DNA of 64,000 nt from Mycolicibacterium boenickei (GTDB lineage Bacteria; Actinomycetota; Actinomycetes; Mycobacteriales; Mycobacteriaceae). The stretch is taken from assembly GCF_010731295.1 (NCBI RefSeq), contig NZ_AP022579.1, positions 2,542,001-2,606,000 of the forward strand, given 5' to 3'. The position numbers were made by a program, and so were the translations under genes. Shown here piece after piece: positions 8,025-15,899 of this stretch; within the stretch, counting starts at the first letter, position 1; each line of letters begins with the position of its first letter. The notes below the pieces were generated by a model that saw nothing but the letters and a program-made list of their open reading frames with translations, was not told where the DNA came from and did not search any database.

Positions 8025-10005
8025 TCCCGGTCGGGGGCACGGGCACACCTCGCGGTATTCGCGATACACCGGTGGTCCCGACCCGCTGGCACCTCCGATC
8101 GATCTGCGCGACGCACTCGAGCAGATCGGTCAGAGCGTGATGGAGGGCAGCTCGCCGCGCCGCGCGCTCTCCGAGCTGATGCGTCGCGGCACCGAGGGGA
8201 TGCGCGGCACCGACCGGCTGGCCGCCGAGGCCAACCGCAAGCGTCGGGATTTGTTGCAGCGGCACAACCTTGACGGCACGTTGCAGGAGATCAAGAAGCT
8301 GCTCGACGAGGCCGTGCTGGCCGAGCGCAAGGAGCTGGCCCGCGCGCTCGACGACGACGCCCGGTTCGGCGAACTGCAGATGGAGGCGCTCTCGCCATCC
8401 CCGGCCAAGGCGGTTCAGGAACTGGCCGACTACGACTGGCGCAGCCCCGAGGCGCGACAGAAGTACGAGCAGATCAAGGATCTGCTGGGCCGGGAGATGC
8501 TCGATCAGCGTTTCGCAGGCATGAAGGAGGCGTTGGAGAACGCCACCGACGAGGATCGGCAGCGGGTCAACGACATGCTCGACGACCTCAACGAACTGCT
8601 GGACAAGCACGCCCGCGGGGAGGACACCCCGCAGGACTTCCAAGACTTCATGGACAAGCACGGAGAGTTCTTCCCGGAGGGCCCGCAGAACATCGACGAG
8701 CTGCTGGACTCGTTGGCCAAGCGGGCCGCCGCCGCGCAGCGGTTCCGCAACAGCCTGTCGGCCGAGCAGCGAGCCGAGCTGGATTCCTTGGCGCAGCAGG
8801 CATTCGGGTCGCCGTCGCTGATGAACGCGCTGGACCGGCTCGATGCGCACCTGCAGGCGGCCCGGCCGGGCGAGGATTGGAGCGGCTCGGAGCGCTTCTC
8901 CGGCGGCGATCCGCTGGGCATGGGGGAGGGCGCCCAGGCGCTGTCCGACATCGCCGAGCTGGAGCAGCTGGCGGACGCGTTGTCGCAGAGCTATTCCGGG
9001 GCGTCGATGGACGACGTGGACCTGGAGGCGCTGGCCCGGCAACTCGGTGATGAGGCCGCGATCGATGCCCGCACGTTGTCCGAGCTCGAAAAGGCCCTGG
9101 TGAACCAGGGTTTCATCGACCGTGGCTCGGACGGGCAATGGCGGCTGTCGCCCAAGGCGATGCGTCAGCTCGGTCAGACCGCGCTGCGTGATGTGGCGCA
9201 ACAGCTTTCGGGCCGGCACGGGGAACGTGACACCCGCCGGGCCGGCGCGGCCGGGGAGCTGACCGGGGCCACCCGGCCCTGGCAGTTCGGCGACACCGAG
9301 CCGTGGAACGTGACCCGCACGGTGACCAACGCGGTCCTGCGGCAGGCGGGCACCGGGATCGCCGAGCGGCCGATCCGGTTCGCGGTCGAGGACGTGGAGA
9401 TCTCCGAGACCGAAACCCGCACCCAGGCTTGTGTGGCACTGCTGGTGGACACCAGCTTCTCGATGGTGATGGAGAACCGCTGGCTGCCGATGAAGCGCAC
9501 CGCGTTGGCGCTCAACCATCTGGTGAGTACGCGGTTCCGTTCAGACGAGTTGCAGATCATCGCCTTTGGCCGGTATGCCCGCACCGTGACCGCAGCCGAG
9601 CTGACCGGTCTGGAGGGGGTGTACGAGCAGGGCACCAACCTGCACCACGCACTGGCCCTGGCGACGCGGCATCTTCGTCGTCATCCCAATGCCCAGCCGG
9701 TCGTGCTGGTGGTGACCGACGGTGAGCCGACCGCGCACCTCGAGGACTTCGGAGACGGCAACGGCTCTGAGGTCTTCTTCGACTACCCACCACATCCACG
9801 CACCATCGGTCACACCGTGCGTGGGTTCGACGAGGTGGCCCGGCTCGGCGCGCAGGTGACGATCTTCCGGCTGGGCTCTGATCCGGGTCTGGCCCGGTTC
9901 ATCGATCAGGTGGCCCGTCGGGTGCAGGGCCGCGTGGTGGTGCCTGACCTGGATGGCCTGGGTGCCGCCGTGGTCGGCGACTACCTGCGCTCGCGTCGCC
10001 GCTAG
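8017..10005 (+). CDS. VWA-domain protein, partner of the AAA+ ATPase (Rv0959 type)
   Basis: 662-residue protein. The first 440 residues are mostly charged and helical (KELARALDDDARFGELQME, DMLDDLNELLDKHARGED). The C-terminal von Willebrand A domain has a complete MIDAS: DTSFS beginning at Asp478, a Thr in EQGTNLHHAL, and VTDGEP. It overlaps the ATPase gene by eight bases, so the two are co-translated. By analogy with MoxR/VWA and chelatase I/D pairs, the two proteins probably form an ATP-driven, Mg-dependent complex. Confidence 0.88.
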   Translation: MADPGRGHGHTSRYSRYTGGPDPLAPPIDLRDALEQIGQSVMEGSSPRRALSELMRRGTEGMRGTDRLAAEANRKRRDLLQRHNLDGTLQEIKKLLDEAVLAERKELARALDDDARFGELQMEALSPSPAKAVQELADYDWRSPEARQKYEQIKDLLGREMLDQRFAGMKEALENATDEDRQRVNDMLDDLNELLDKHARGEDTPQDFQDFMDKHGEFFPEGPQNIDELLDSLAKRAAAAQRFRNSLSAEQRAELDSLAQQAFGSPSLMNALDRLDAHLQAARPGEDWSGSERFSGGDPLGMGEGAQALSDIAELEQLADALSQSYSGASMDDVDLEALARQLGDEAAIDARTLSELEKALVNQGFIDRGSDGQWRLSPKAMRQLGQTALRDVAQQLSGRHGERDTRRAGAAGELTGATRPWQFGDTEPWNVTRTVTNAVLRQAGTGIAERPIRFAVEDVEISETETRTQACVALLVDTSFSMVMENRWLPMKRTALALNHLVSTRFRSDELQIIAFGRYARTVTAAELTGLEGVYEQGTNLHHALALATRHLRRHPNAQPVVLVVTDGEPTAHLEDFGDGNGSEVFFDYPPHPRTIGHTVRGFDEVARLGAQVTIFRLGSDPGLARFIDQVARRVQGRVVVPDLDGLGAAVVGDYLRSRRR

Positions 10006-10036
10006 TTCGTTTTTGCTCGAATGCGACGGGCCGCGC

Positions 10037-10093
10037 CGAAACCCGCGAAATGGTCGTTTCGCCGGGCACAGATCGACCATTTCGTCGATCTCG
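10037..10093 (+). repeat. 57-bp palindromic repeat, left copy
   Basis: Hairpin unit with arms CGAAACCCGCGAAATGGTCG (10037-10056) and CGACCATTTCGTCGATCTCG (10074-10093). It lies between the VWA gene and the broken DUF559 gene. It matches the right copy at 44 of 57 positions in direct orientation. It is unrelated in sequence to the 63-bp family at 2271-3498. Confidence 0.82.
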
Positions 10094-10136
10094 ATGAAGT
10101 TGGAGCCGAACCGGTGCCGCGTGCGTCCAAGAAAGT

Positions 10137-11018
10137 GTGCGAATTCCGTTCGTCGGCAGTGCTGCCGTCGCCGCCGGCCACCTGACCAGATCTCAGCTGA
10201 GGCATCGCTATCGGCCGATCTATCACGGCGTCTACGTCCCGTTGCGTCACGCGGTGTCCCTTCGTGACCGGATCCTCGGCGCGACCCTCGCTTCGCCAGG
10301 CGCCGTCGTCGCCGGCATTGCTGCCTCGGCGCTTCACGGGGCGAAATGGGTGGACAACGATTCCCCGGTCGAACTCATCGGGACCGCTAGACGTCAGCGC
10401 GGATTGATCGTCCGCGCCGAAACCCTGCATGAGGACGAGGTCACCAACGTGGCGGGTATCCCGGTCACCACCGTGGAGCGCACGGCATTCGACCTCGCCC
10501 GTCACCTCTCACGCGGCAAAGCGGTCGAGCGGCTCGATGCGCTCATGAATGCCCACCCTTTCTCTGCCGAAGGCGTCATGCTCATCGCCAAACACCACCC
10601 CGGTGTACGCGGGCTACGACGGCTGCGCGTGGCGCTCCCGCTCGTCGATGGCGGTGCCGAGTCGCTGCCAGAAACCCGACTGCGGCTGCTTTTCATCGAC
10701 GCCGGGCTGCCGCGTCCCACCACACAATTCACGATCTATGACCACGACGGCTCATATGTCCGCCGCATCGACATGTGTTGAGAGGATTTCAAGGTCGGCG
10801 CCGAGTATGACGGCGAACAGCACCTGACGAGCCGGCGACAGTATGTCCTCGATGTGCGCGTCAATCGGGTGTTGCAGCGGCTGGGCTGGCACGTCATTCA
10901 CGTCGTCAAGGAGGACTGCGCCACGGCGATCGTGACGGAAGCCCGCACGGCGTTGCTCTCCAGGGGTTGGCAACCCAGTCCGCGAAACCGACGAAATGGT
11001 CGTATGGTCGGGCCGTGA
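10137..11018 (+). pseudogene. DUF559 (Vsr-like) paralogue interrupted by an in-frame TGA
   Basis: Paralogue of the gene at 2517. The start is MRIPFVGSAAVAAGHLTRSQL, read from a GTG. The frame is open for 214 codons, then hits TGA at 10779-10781 and continues without any frameshift for 78 more codons to TGA at 11016-11018. The continuation EDFKVGAEYDGEQH aligns with DDVQVGLDYEGKHH of the intact gene, so the stop replaces one codon (TGG to TGA is the simplest change) just before the Vsr-like core. The final codons lie inside the right-hand 57-bp repeat, as in the first gene. It is either a recent pseudogene or a truncated N-terminal protein. Confidence 0.82.
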
Positions 11019-11039
11019 ACGACCGTTTCGCAGGTCTCG
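10983..11039 (+). repeat. 57-bp palindromic repeat, right copy
   Basis: Arms CGAAACCGACGAAATGGTCG (10983-11002) and CGACCGTTTCGCAGGTCTCG (11020-11039). It covers the last twelve codons of the interrupted DUF559 frame. It is in the same orientation as the left copy, judged by the CGAAACC start, the CGGGC centre and the TCTCG end. It lies 43 bp before the lipoprotein start. Confidence 0.82.
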
Positions 11040-11082
11040 CCGGATATTCGTGCTGAGCGGGCTCGCGTAGTCTCTGTCAGCG

Positions 11083-11763
11083 ATGGGGGACATGAAGTGG
11101 GTCGCGAGTTCGGTCGTACTGGCGGCCGGGCTGATACTCAGCGGGTGCTCGACGACGGTCGACGGCACCGCGAAGGCCGGGTTCGAACCGTCCTCACATT
11201 CGTCGGGTTCGGCTGACCCGAACGCGCCCGGATCGGGATACAAGGCTCAGACATGTGAGCAGCTGCATTCGGATCGGTGGATCGAGCTGCCCGGGACCGC
11301 TTCCGGCGAGCCCAGGGTGCGTATCGCGCAGCCGCCTGGCTGGGAACCTGTGCCCGAGTTGGCAAAGGATGCAGTCAAATTGGTCCTTCGCAACGTGTCG
11401 CTCAGTGACGGTGTGACCAATCCGGCCCTGTCGGTGGCCACCGGGGACGCGACCGACGGCGACCGGTCGCCCAAGGATCTGCTGAACGACAGCATCCAGG
11501 GTTTCCAAGCCGGCGGCGGCCAGAACGTCACCCAGGTTCCGGCCGAGATCTGCGGGTTCCCGGCGGTGATGGCCAACTACACCGTGCCGCCGAGCGAGGG
11601 CGGCAAGACGATCTACGTGACCGGGGTGTCGGTGATGGTGCCGCTCGGGTCGAAAGTGTGGAACGTGGTGGCGCTCGCGCAGAGCACCGCACCCAACAAC
11701 AAGACCTATATGGCCGACGCCCAGGTGATGCTGGCCGGCATGCGCATCGCCATGCCCCGCTGA
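11083..11763 (+). CDS. LpqN/LpqT-family lipoprotein
   Basis: 226-residue secreted lipoprotein. The signal peptide KWVASSVVLAAGLILSGC ends in a lipobox (LSGC), so the mature protein should be lipid-anchored at the outer face of the membrane. The body from about residue 65 resembles the LpqN/LpqT/Mtc28 domain (RVRIAQPPGWEPVPE, EICGFPAVMANYTVPP, YMADAQVMLAGMRI). This is the same fold as the ectodomain of the kinase at 4606. ATG at 11083; a second ATG at 11092 is also possible. The family's role in mycobacteria is thought to lie in the envelope. Exact function unknown. Confidence 0.85.
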   Translation: MGDMKWVASSVVLAAGLILSGCSTTVDGTAKAGFEPSSHSSGSADPNAPGSGYKAQTCEQLHSDRWIELPGTASGEPRVRIAQPPGWEPVPELAKDAVKLVLRNVSLSDGVTNPALSVATGDATDGDRSPKDLLNDSIQGFQAGGGQNVTQVPAEICGFPAVMANYTVPPSEGGKTIYVTGVSVMVPLGSKVWNVVALAQSTAPNNKTYMADAQVMLAGMRIAMPR

Positions 11764-11835
11764 CCGCATTTGCTGACGCTGCCGTTTGCCGTCGGGTAGC
11801 TTCTGCTCATTCCTACTGGGCTGAGAGGCGGCGGC

Positions 11836-12987
11836 ATGACACGACGCTGGGGTGGACGCGCTGTGCCGGCATCGTTTCTGGGTGGGATGGCGCTGGTGAC
11901 GGTGACCGCACTCGGGGCGATCCAGCCGATGACCGCGGTGCAACTGTCGTCCCTCATCATCGGCGCGAGCTCGACGAACCCCGGCGGCGACGGCGTCGCC
12001 GATTTCTACGGCGGGCTGTACCGGCAGGGGCAGGACGAGCCCGTCGTCGCGAACTTCTTCACCGGTCCGTTCGGGATCTACCAGGCGATCCAGGAGCACA
12101 GCGATGACGACAACAATGTGGTGTTGTCCTCGGGCTGGGGCGCGGCGAATGCGAGCTTGCTGCTGACCTACGGCAAGCTGACCCACGATCCGGTGGTCAG
12201 CCAGCCCACGCTGTATGTCCTCGACAACAACGTGGCCAGCCCCAACGGCGGATTCGGAACGAGGCTGCCGTTCTTCGCCCTGCTCGGGGTCAATCCGATC
12301 CCGACACCTACGGACCCGGGTGTGCCGGTGGTCAACGTGGTCTACGAGTACGACATCAACTCCAACGTCCCGGCCTACCTGTGGAACGCGCCCGCGATGG
12401 CCAACTCGTTGATGGCGTACCTAGACCGTCGGCTCAACCAGGACAGCCTCGATTTCCCGATCGACGCCCAGGGCAATGTGCGTGATTGCGATGCCACGTG
12501 CCACGCGACCTTGGATTCGGGTGGCACCGTGGTGCGGCAGACGGCTGACGGGACCGTGCGGATCAGCAAGGTCGAAGACACCACCTACGTCGGCTACGAG
12601 TCCGAGAACCTGCCGCTGGTCTCACCGCTGCGGGCGTTGGGGGAGCCGGGCAACCTGCTGGCCGACGCGGCCACCCCCGCGTTGCGGGCCGTGGTCGATT
12701 ACGGCTACCCCGACAACGACCCGTTGGCCAACCCGCAGAAGTACACCCCGGCCCGGCTGATCCCGACGCGCACGGAGACCGAGCGCTTTGTCCATGACTT
12801 CACCGCCGGGGTCGAGGAGGGCGCGAACATCTTGCGCGACGGCGGATCTGCGACCCGGCCGAAGTCCGAGCCGGACGAGGCTTCGGTCGCGGCGACGCGT
12901 CCCCTGCTGCGCAAGAGCGCGGACTTTCCCCGAAGGCCCTGGGGCGCGATCGCGCCTCGGTTTCGAGTAGGCCGAGCGGCCCCGTGA
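11836..12987 (+). CDS. secreted PE-PPE-domain protein, probable pseudoenzyme
   Basis: 383 residues. The N-terminus has a hydrophobic signal-like stretch (AVPASFLGGMALVTVTALGA). The rest matches the PE-PPE serine-hydrolase-like domain (cutinase-like alpha/beta hydrolase): ADFYGGLYRQGQ, GPFGIYQAIQ, VVNVVYEYDINSNVPAYLWN, PLVSPLRALGEPG. In related proteins the nucleophile sits in a GYSQGA-type elbow after a hydrophobic strand. Here that place reads VVLSSGWGAANAS, with Gly where Ser is expected. It may be an inactive member. A GAGAGG-like ribosome site precedes the ATG. Confidence 0.82.
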   Translation: MTRRWGGRAVPASFLGGMALVTVTALGAIQPMTAVQLSSLIIGASSTNPGGDGVADFYGGLYRQGQDEPVVANFFTGPFGIYQAIQEHSDDDNNVVLSSGWGAANASLLLTYGKLTHDPVVSQPTLYVLDNNVASPNGGFGTRLPFFALLGVNPIPTPTDPGVPVVNVVYEYDINSNVPAYLWNAPAMANSLMAYLDRRLNQDSLDFPIDAQGNVRDCDATCHATLDSGGTVVRQTADGTVRISKVEDTTYVGYESENLPLVSPLRALGEPGNLLADAATPALRAVVDYGYPDNDPLANPQKYTPARLIPTRTETERFVHDFTAGVEEGANILRDGGSATRPKSEPDEASVAATRPLLRKSADFPRRPWGAIAPRFRVGRAAP

Positions 12988-13212
12988 TCGACGGCGTGCG
13001 AGCGTGGGCCAAGAAGTGGCGTGGTGCGGCCGCGGCGACACCGCGGCAGGAACCGTCGGACGACGACGGTGTTTCTACGCCCGGCTGACGAAATGCCGGC
13101 CCGGAACAATGCCGTAACCCGCGCGCAATTGCGGCGAAGCGCAGCGTCTTCGTTTGCATTCGAATAAGCGGATGCGACGAGCATCCGCCGCCCAGGCTTC
13201 GGCCATACAACT

Positions 13213-13227
13213 GTTGCGTAATGCAAC
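13213..13227. promoter_or_regulatory. 15-bp palindrome GTTGC-N5-GCAAC
   Basis: GTTGCGTAATGCAAC is a perfect inverted repeat (5-bp arms). A 12-of-15 match, TTTGCATAATGTAAC, lies at 21912-21926 just upstream of the large PE-PPE gene. It is followed by ATTTATGG here, and by a similar run on the reverse strand there. Possibly a shared operator. The binding factor is unknown. Confidence 0.4.
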
Positions 13228-13515
13228 ATTTATGGAAACTTTCCCGGGGGTTTTGAGTTTCGATTCATTGCATTGGCAATCAGATGGGGTCGAGCCATTG
13301 TGCAGATAATCCGCACGTCGGTGACGTGACGGCGAACCTGGTCGGACCAATATGGTCTGACCTGCGGTGGGGCAGGGCCGTCCTCGGCGTGTGGTGTCCA
13401 GTGTTTGTGTCGCTACATTCGGTTTCCCTCGGTCGAGCCTCTCGGACTCACCCGCAGGATTAGCTGAGAAATATTGACGCTTATCGGTTGCAGGAGAACT
13501 GACTGCCCAATAGCA

Positions 13516-13533
13516 TTCTCAGGAGTTTCTAAG
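13516..13533 (+). promoter_or_regulatory. MprA-box-like direct repeat
   Basis: TTCTCAG-N4-TTCTAAG, two half-sites 11 bp apart, starting 87 bp before the ATG at 13603. The pattern and spacing are the same as upstream of mprA and pepD in this window, which are known MprA targets. Confidence 0.6.
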
Positions 13534-13602
13534 TCGCCGCTGGTATTGGTGCGGATTCTCGGAAACGGCCGTTTTTCGTCCTCTAGATAAGGGGCTCATT
13601 GC

Positions 13603-15090
13603 ATGGCTGTACGTCCGCTCGTCACCACTGGTGTCGCACTTGTCAGTGCTGGCGCGATCGTCGCCGGCTCTCCGGCGCTATTCGTCCCGCACAGTGCGGT
13701 CACCGTTGCCTCCCCGACCGCGGCAGCGGTCGAGGCGCACAAGACGTTGACCCAACAGCAGATCCACCTGCTCGCACTGTCGGTGCAGGGTGCCTGGCAG
13801 TCGTTCACCCAGGGTTATGGCGGTCTCTGGTTCCCGGGCGAAAGCCCCAAACCGGCCGCAGCCATAGACACGGGCGGGTTCCTCTTCGATGCGAACGGCA
13901 CCCCGCTGTACAACGCGGATGGCACCCGCGCCACGACAGCCGATCTCGAACCCGGTGCCCAGTACTACACCCAGGACGGAAAACCCGTCTACGAGCTCGA
14001 CGAGAACGGCGAGATCGTCACACAGCCCGACCCCGGCAACTGCACTGCGGACGGCGCGGTCTGCCAGGACGGATTCACCGGGCTGGCCTACTACCTCAGC
14101 GACAACATCCTGCCGCTGGGCGATATCGACAACATCTTCTTCGAGGGCGGCTTCACCGAACTCGCGCATCAAGTCGTCCGTACCGTCGCTGTTGCCATCG
14201 ATGCGGTTGACCCGACTGGCCGACTGGACCTGACCAAGCGCGTCGATGACTTCTTCGAAGGCGGCGCAACGCAACTCGTCGGCAACCTGCTGCTCGACAA
14301 CCTGCCGCAGGATGGTTACGCCTACGGACTGACCAACTCGTTCTTCTTCGGTTACGGCGTCAATACCGGTATCACTGCCGCGATCACCTACGTGGTGGAT
14401 GCCATCGCGCAGGGCACGCCGACACCCGATCCGAACTTCCTCAATCCGCTCGACGGCAACCCGGTGCAGACATTCGACTCGAGCTCCGAGGACACCGTGC
14501 TGCTGGCCAAGACCACCACCGAGACGGAAACCGCGCCCACTTCTACCGGACTGCCGAACTTCGGCAAGCTGCTCAGCTTACCGACGCCCACGCTCGACAC
14601 TGAGTCCCCGTGGAAGAAGCTGGCGGAGAAACTGGATGCTCCCGCAGAGTCCACGCTCGTCAAGGACGTTGAGGGAACAGAGAACCCGGTCGAGGGTGGC
14701 ACCGGAATCTCCCCGCTCGACATCAAGCTTCCGCCGGCGCCGGAAGCTCCGAAGTTCGAGCCCCCCGAGGCTCCTGAGTTCAAGCTGCCCGAGTTCAAGG
14801 CGCCGGAACTGAAGCTGCCTGAGTTCAAGGCGCCGGAGGTGAAGACCCCCGAGGTGAAGCCCGACATCACTCCGAAGATCACCGTCAAGGACAAAGAGCC
14901 TGCCGCGGAGGACGAGGTGAACACGGGTGCCGATACCAAGACGGGAAATAAGGTCGCGCCGCCCATCCTTTTTGAGAACGGCAAGCCGAAGGGTGACTAC
15001 AACGGCAAGAAGTTCCTCAACAAGCTGAAGGAAGCGGCGGAAAAGGCCACCGGATCCGGCACGGACTCGGGAGAAGGCGGCGACAAGTAG
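13603..15090 (+). CDS. large secreted mycobacterial protein, tandem paralogue 1
   Basis: 495 residues, no named family recognised. The N-terminal export signal is MAVRPLVTTGVALVSAGAI and the following hydrophobic residues to about 28. A globular region (about 45-270) follows with a Cys pair (GNCTADGAVCQDG) and the conserved block TGLAYYLSDNILPL, DNIFFEGG. The last third is low-complexity: an amphipathic block (GKLLSLPTPTLDTESPWKK), then a Pro/Glu/Lys repeat with a period of 6-7 residues (PEFKAPELKLPEFKAPEVK), then a Lys-rich end. It is paralogous to the gene at 15900, including its leader. Likely envelope or cell-surface; function unknown. Confidence 0.85.
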   Translation: MAVRPLVTTGVALVSAGAIVAGSPALFVPHSAVTVASPTAAAVEAHKTLTQQQIHLLALSVQGAWQSFTQGYGGLWFPGESPKPAAAIDTGGFLFDANGTPLYNADGTRATTADLEPGAQYYTQDGKPVYELDENGEIVTQPDPGNCTADGAVCQDGFTGLAYYLSDNILPLGDIDNIFFEGGFTELAHQVVRTVAVAIDAVDPTGRLDLTKRVDDFFEGGATQLVGNLLLDNLPQDGYAYGLTNSFFFGYGVNTGITAAITYVVDAIAQGTPTPDPNFLNPLDGNPVQTFDSSSEDTVLLAKTTTETETAPTSTGLPNFGKLLSLPTPTLDTESPWKKLAEKLDAPAESTLVKDVEGTENPVEGGTGISPLDIKLPPAPEAPKFEPPEAPEFKLPEFKAPELKLPEFKAPEVKTPEVKPDITPKITVKDKEPAAEDEVNTGADTKTGNKVAPPILFENGKPKGDYNGKKFLNKLKEAAEKATGSGTDSGEGGDK

Positions 15091-15104
15091 CAAACCGATC
15101 TCGC

Positions 15105-15145
15105 GCCATGGCCCCTGCCGCGCCGGCAGGGGCCATGGCGTTTTT
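15105..15145 (+). terminator. intrinsic terminator after secreted paralogue 1
   Basis: Perfect 16-bp stem GCCATGGCCCCTGCCG / CGGCAGGGGCCATGGC with a 3-nt loop, followed by GTTTTT. Confidence 0.93.
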
Positions 15146-15811
15146 GGGTGCCGAATTAGGCCTGGGGTCGGCGATTGCCGCTGAGGGCAGTCTCAGGTTT
15201 TTCTCAGGATTCGAGCACGCTCAGATGTTCGCTGCGAGCCTGTGACCAGCAGTTATTGACCGGTGCGTAAAGGGTGGCGCCTGGCCTCTCGAGGCCCTGG
15301 CCGTTCCCCCGAGAGCCATTTTTGAATCAATGGCGGCCGGCAGCGCATTCGCGACGCGGGCCTAGCCGACTTTCGTGGGGCAATTGGTGGGCGGCCGGTT
15401 CGGGTCCGCAATGGCTTCGGCCGGTCCGCGAGGGCGGCGCCCGGGACGGGGCCGAGTGGCCGGGTCCCGGCGTAGGCACTGTAGGGACATCATGCGCGCT
15501 GACCTAGGAAAATGGGCAGGCGCTCCACGAGTCTTGGTCCGAGCCGACTCGGCCCACGTGCGAGTGTGCCGGATCGGCTCGGTGGGGCGTTGTGCGACGG
15601 ATTACGCAGGCGTTAACCCGCGTCTTTGTGTCCAGTTGGGTGGACGGCAACGGTATTCGTAATTAGCTGGTCTTGCGCACGGCGGGAATGCTTCGTTCTG
15701 CATCGAAAAATCCGTCGGAGTCGCTCCACGAAAAGGGCGCCGACCGGGGTGTGTCAGAGGCTCGTGTCCAGCCCAGATGGAGGTTGCGGGAGGGGGTGAC
15801 GGGAATTACCC
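15146..15811. other. intergenic region between the secreted paralogues
   Basis: About 670 bp without a supportable gene; the small open frames here have no ribosome site or recognisable product. It holds the isolated MprA-box-like repeat at 15190-15207 and ends at the promoter of the second paralogue. A non-coding RNA driven from the isolated box is possible but not shown. Confidence 0.5.
15190..15207 (+). promoter_or_regulatory. isolated MprA-box-like direct repeat
   Basis: GTCTCAG-N4-TTCTCAG, period 11 bp, the same arrangement as upstream of mprA and pepD. It lies 45 bp after the terminator of paralogue 1 and about 690 bp before paralogue 2, with no gene directly downstream. Confidence 0.5.
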
Positions 15812-15829
15812 TTCTCAAGGACTTTTAAG
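15812..15829 (+). promoter_or_regulatory. MprA-box-like direct repeat
   Basis: TTCTCAA-N4-TTTTAAG, a weaker version with the same 11-bp period. It starts 88 bp before the ATG at 15900, within one base of the position of the box upstream of paralogue 1. Both leaders also share GCGGATTCTC and an ATAAGGGG or ATAAAGGGG ribosome site. Confidence 0.55.
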
Positions 15830-15899
15830 GTTCTATGCAGGTACCTGCGCGGATTCTCAGGAATCCAGCTCACGCTCGAGATAAAGGGGCCCCACCCAC

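Larger units (their letters stand above)
12988..13602. other. 615-bp intergenic region before the secreted paralogues
   Basis: No convincing gene on either strand. It holds the palindrome at 13213-13227, an AT-richer stretch around 13440-13510, the MprA-box-like direct repeat at 13516-13533, a GCGGATTCTC segment at 13551-13560 and the ribosome site ATAAGGGGC before the ATG at 13603. It reads as a long promoter/leader for the downstream secreted protein. Confidence 0.6.

Noticed and set aside
7363..9519. 718-codon open frame on the minus strand, antisense to the AAA and VWA genes
   Set aside because: No domain or start signal; a shadow of codon bias in the two real genes.
10779..10781. TGA as a selenocysteine codon
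   Set aside because: The paralogue has an ordinary Tyr at or next to this position, not Cys, and no selenium genes are near. A nonsense change is simpler.
15375..15662. 95-codon open frame between the secreted paralogues
   Set aside because: Arg/Gly-rich, no ribosome site, no family. More likely chance in GC-rich DNA.
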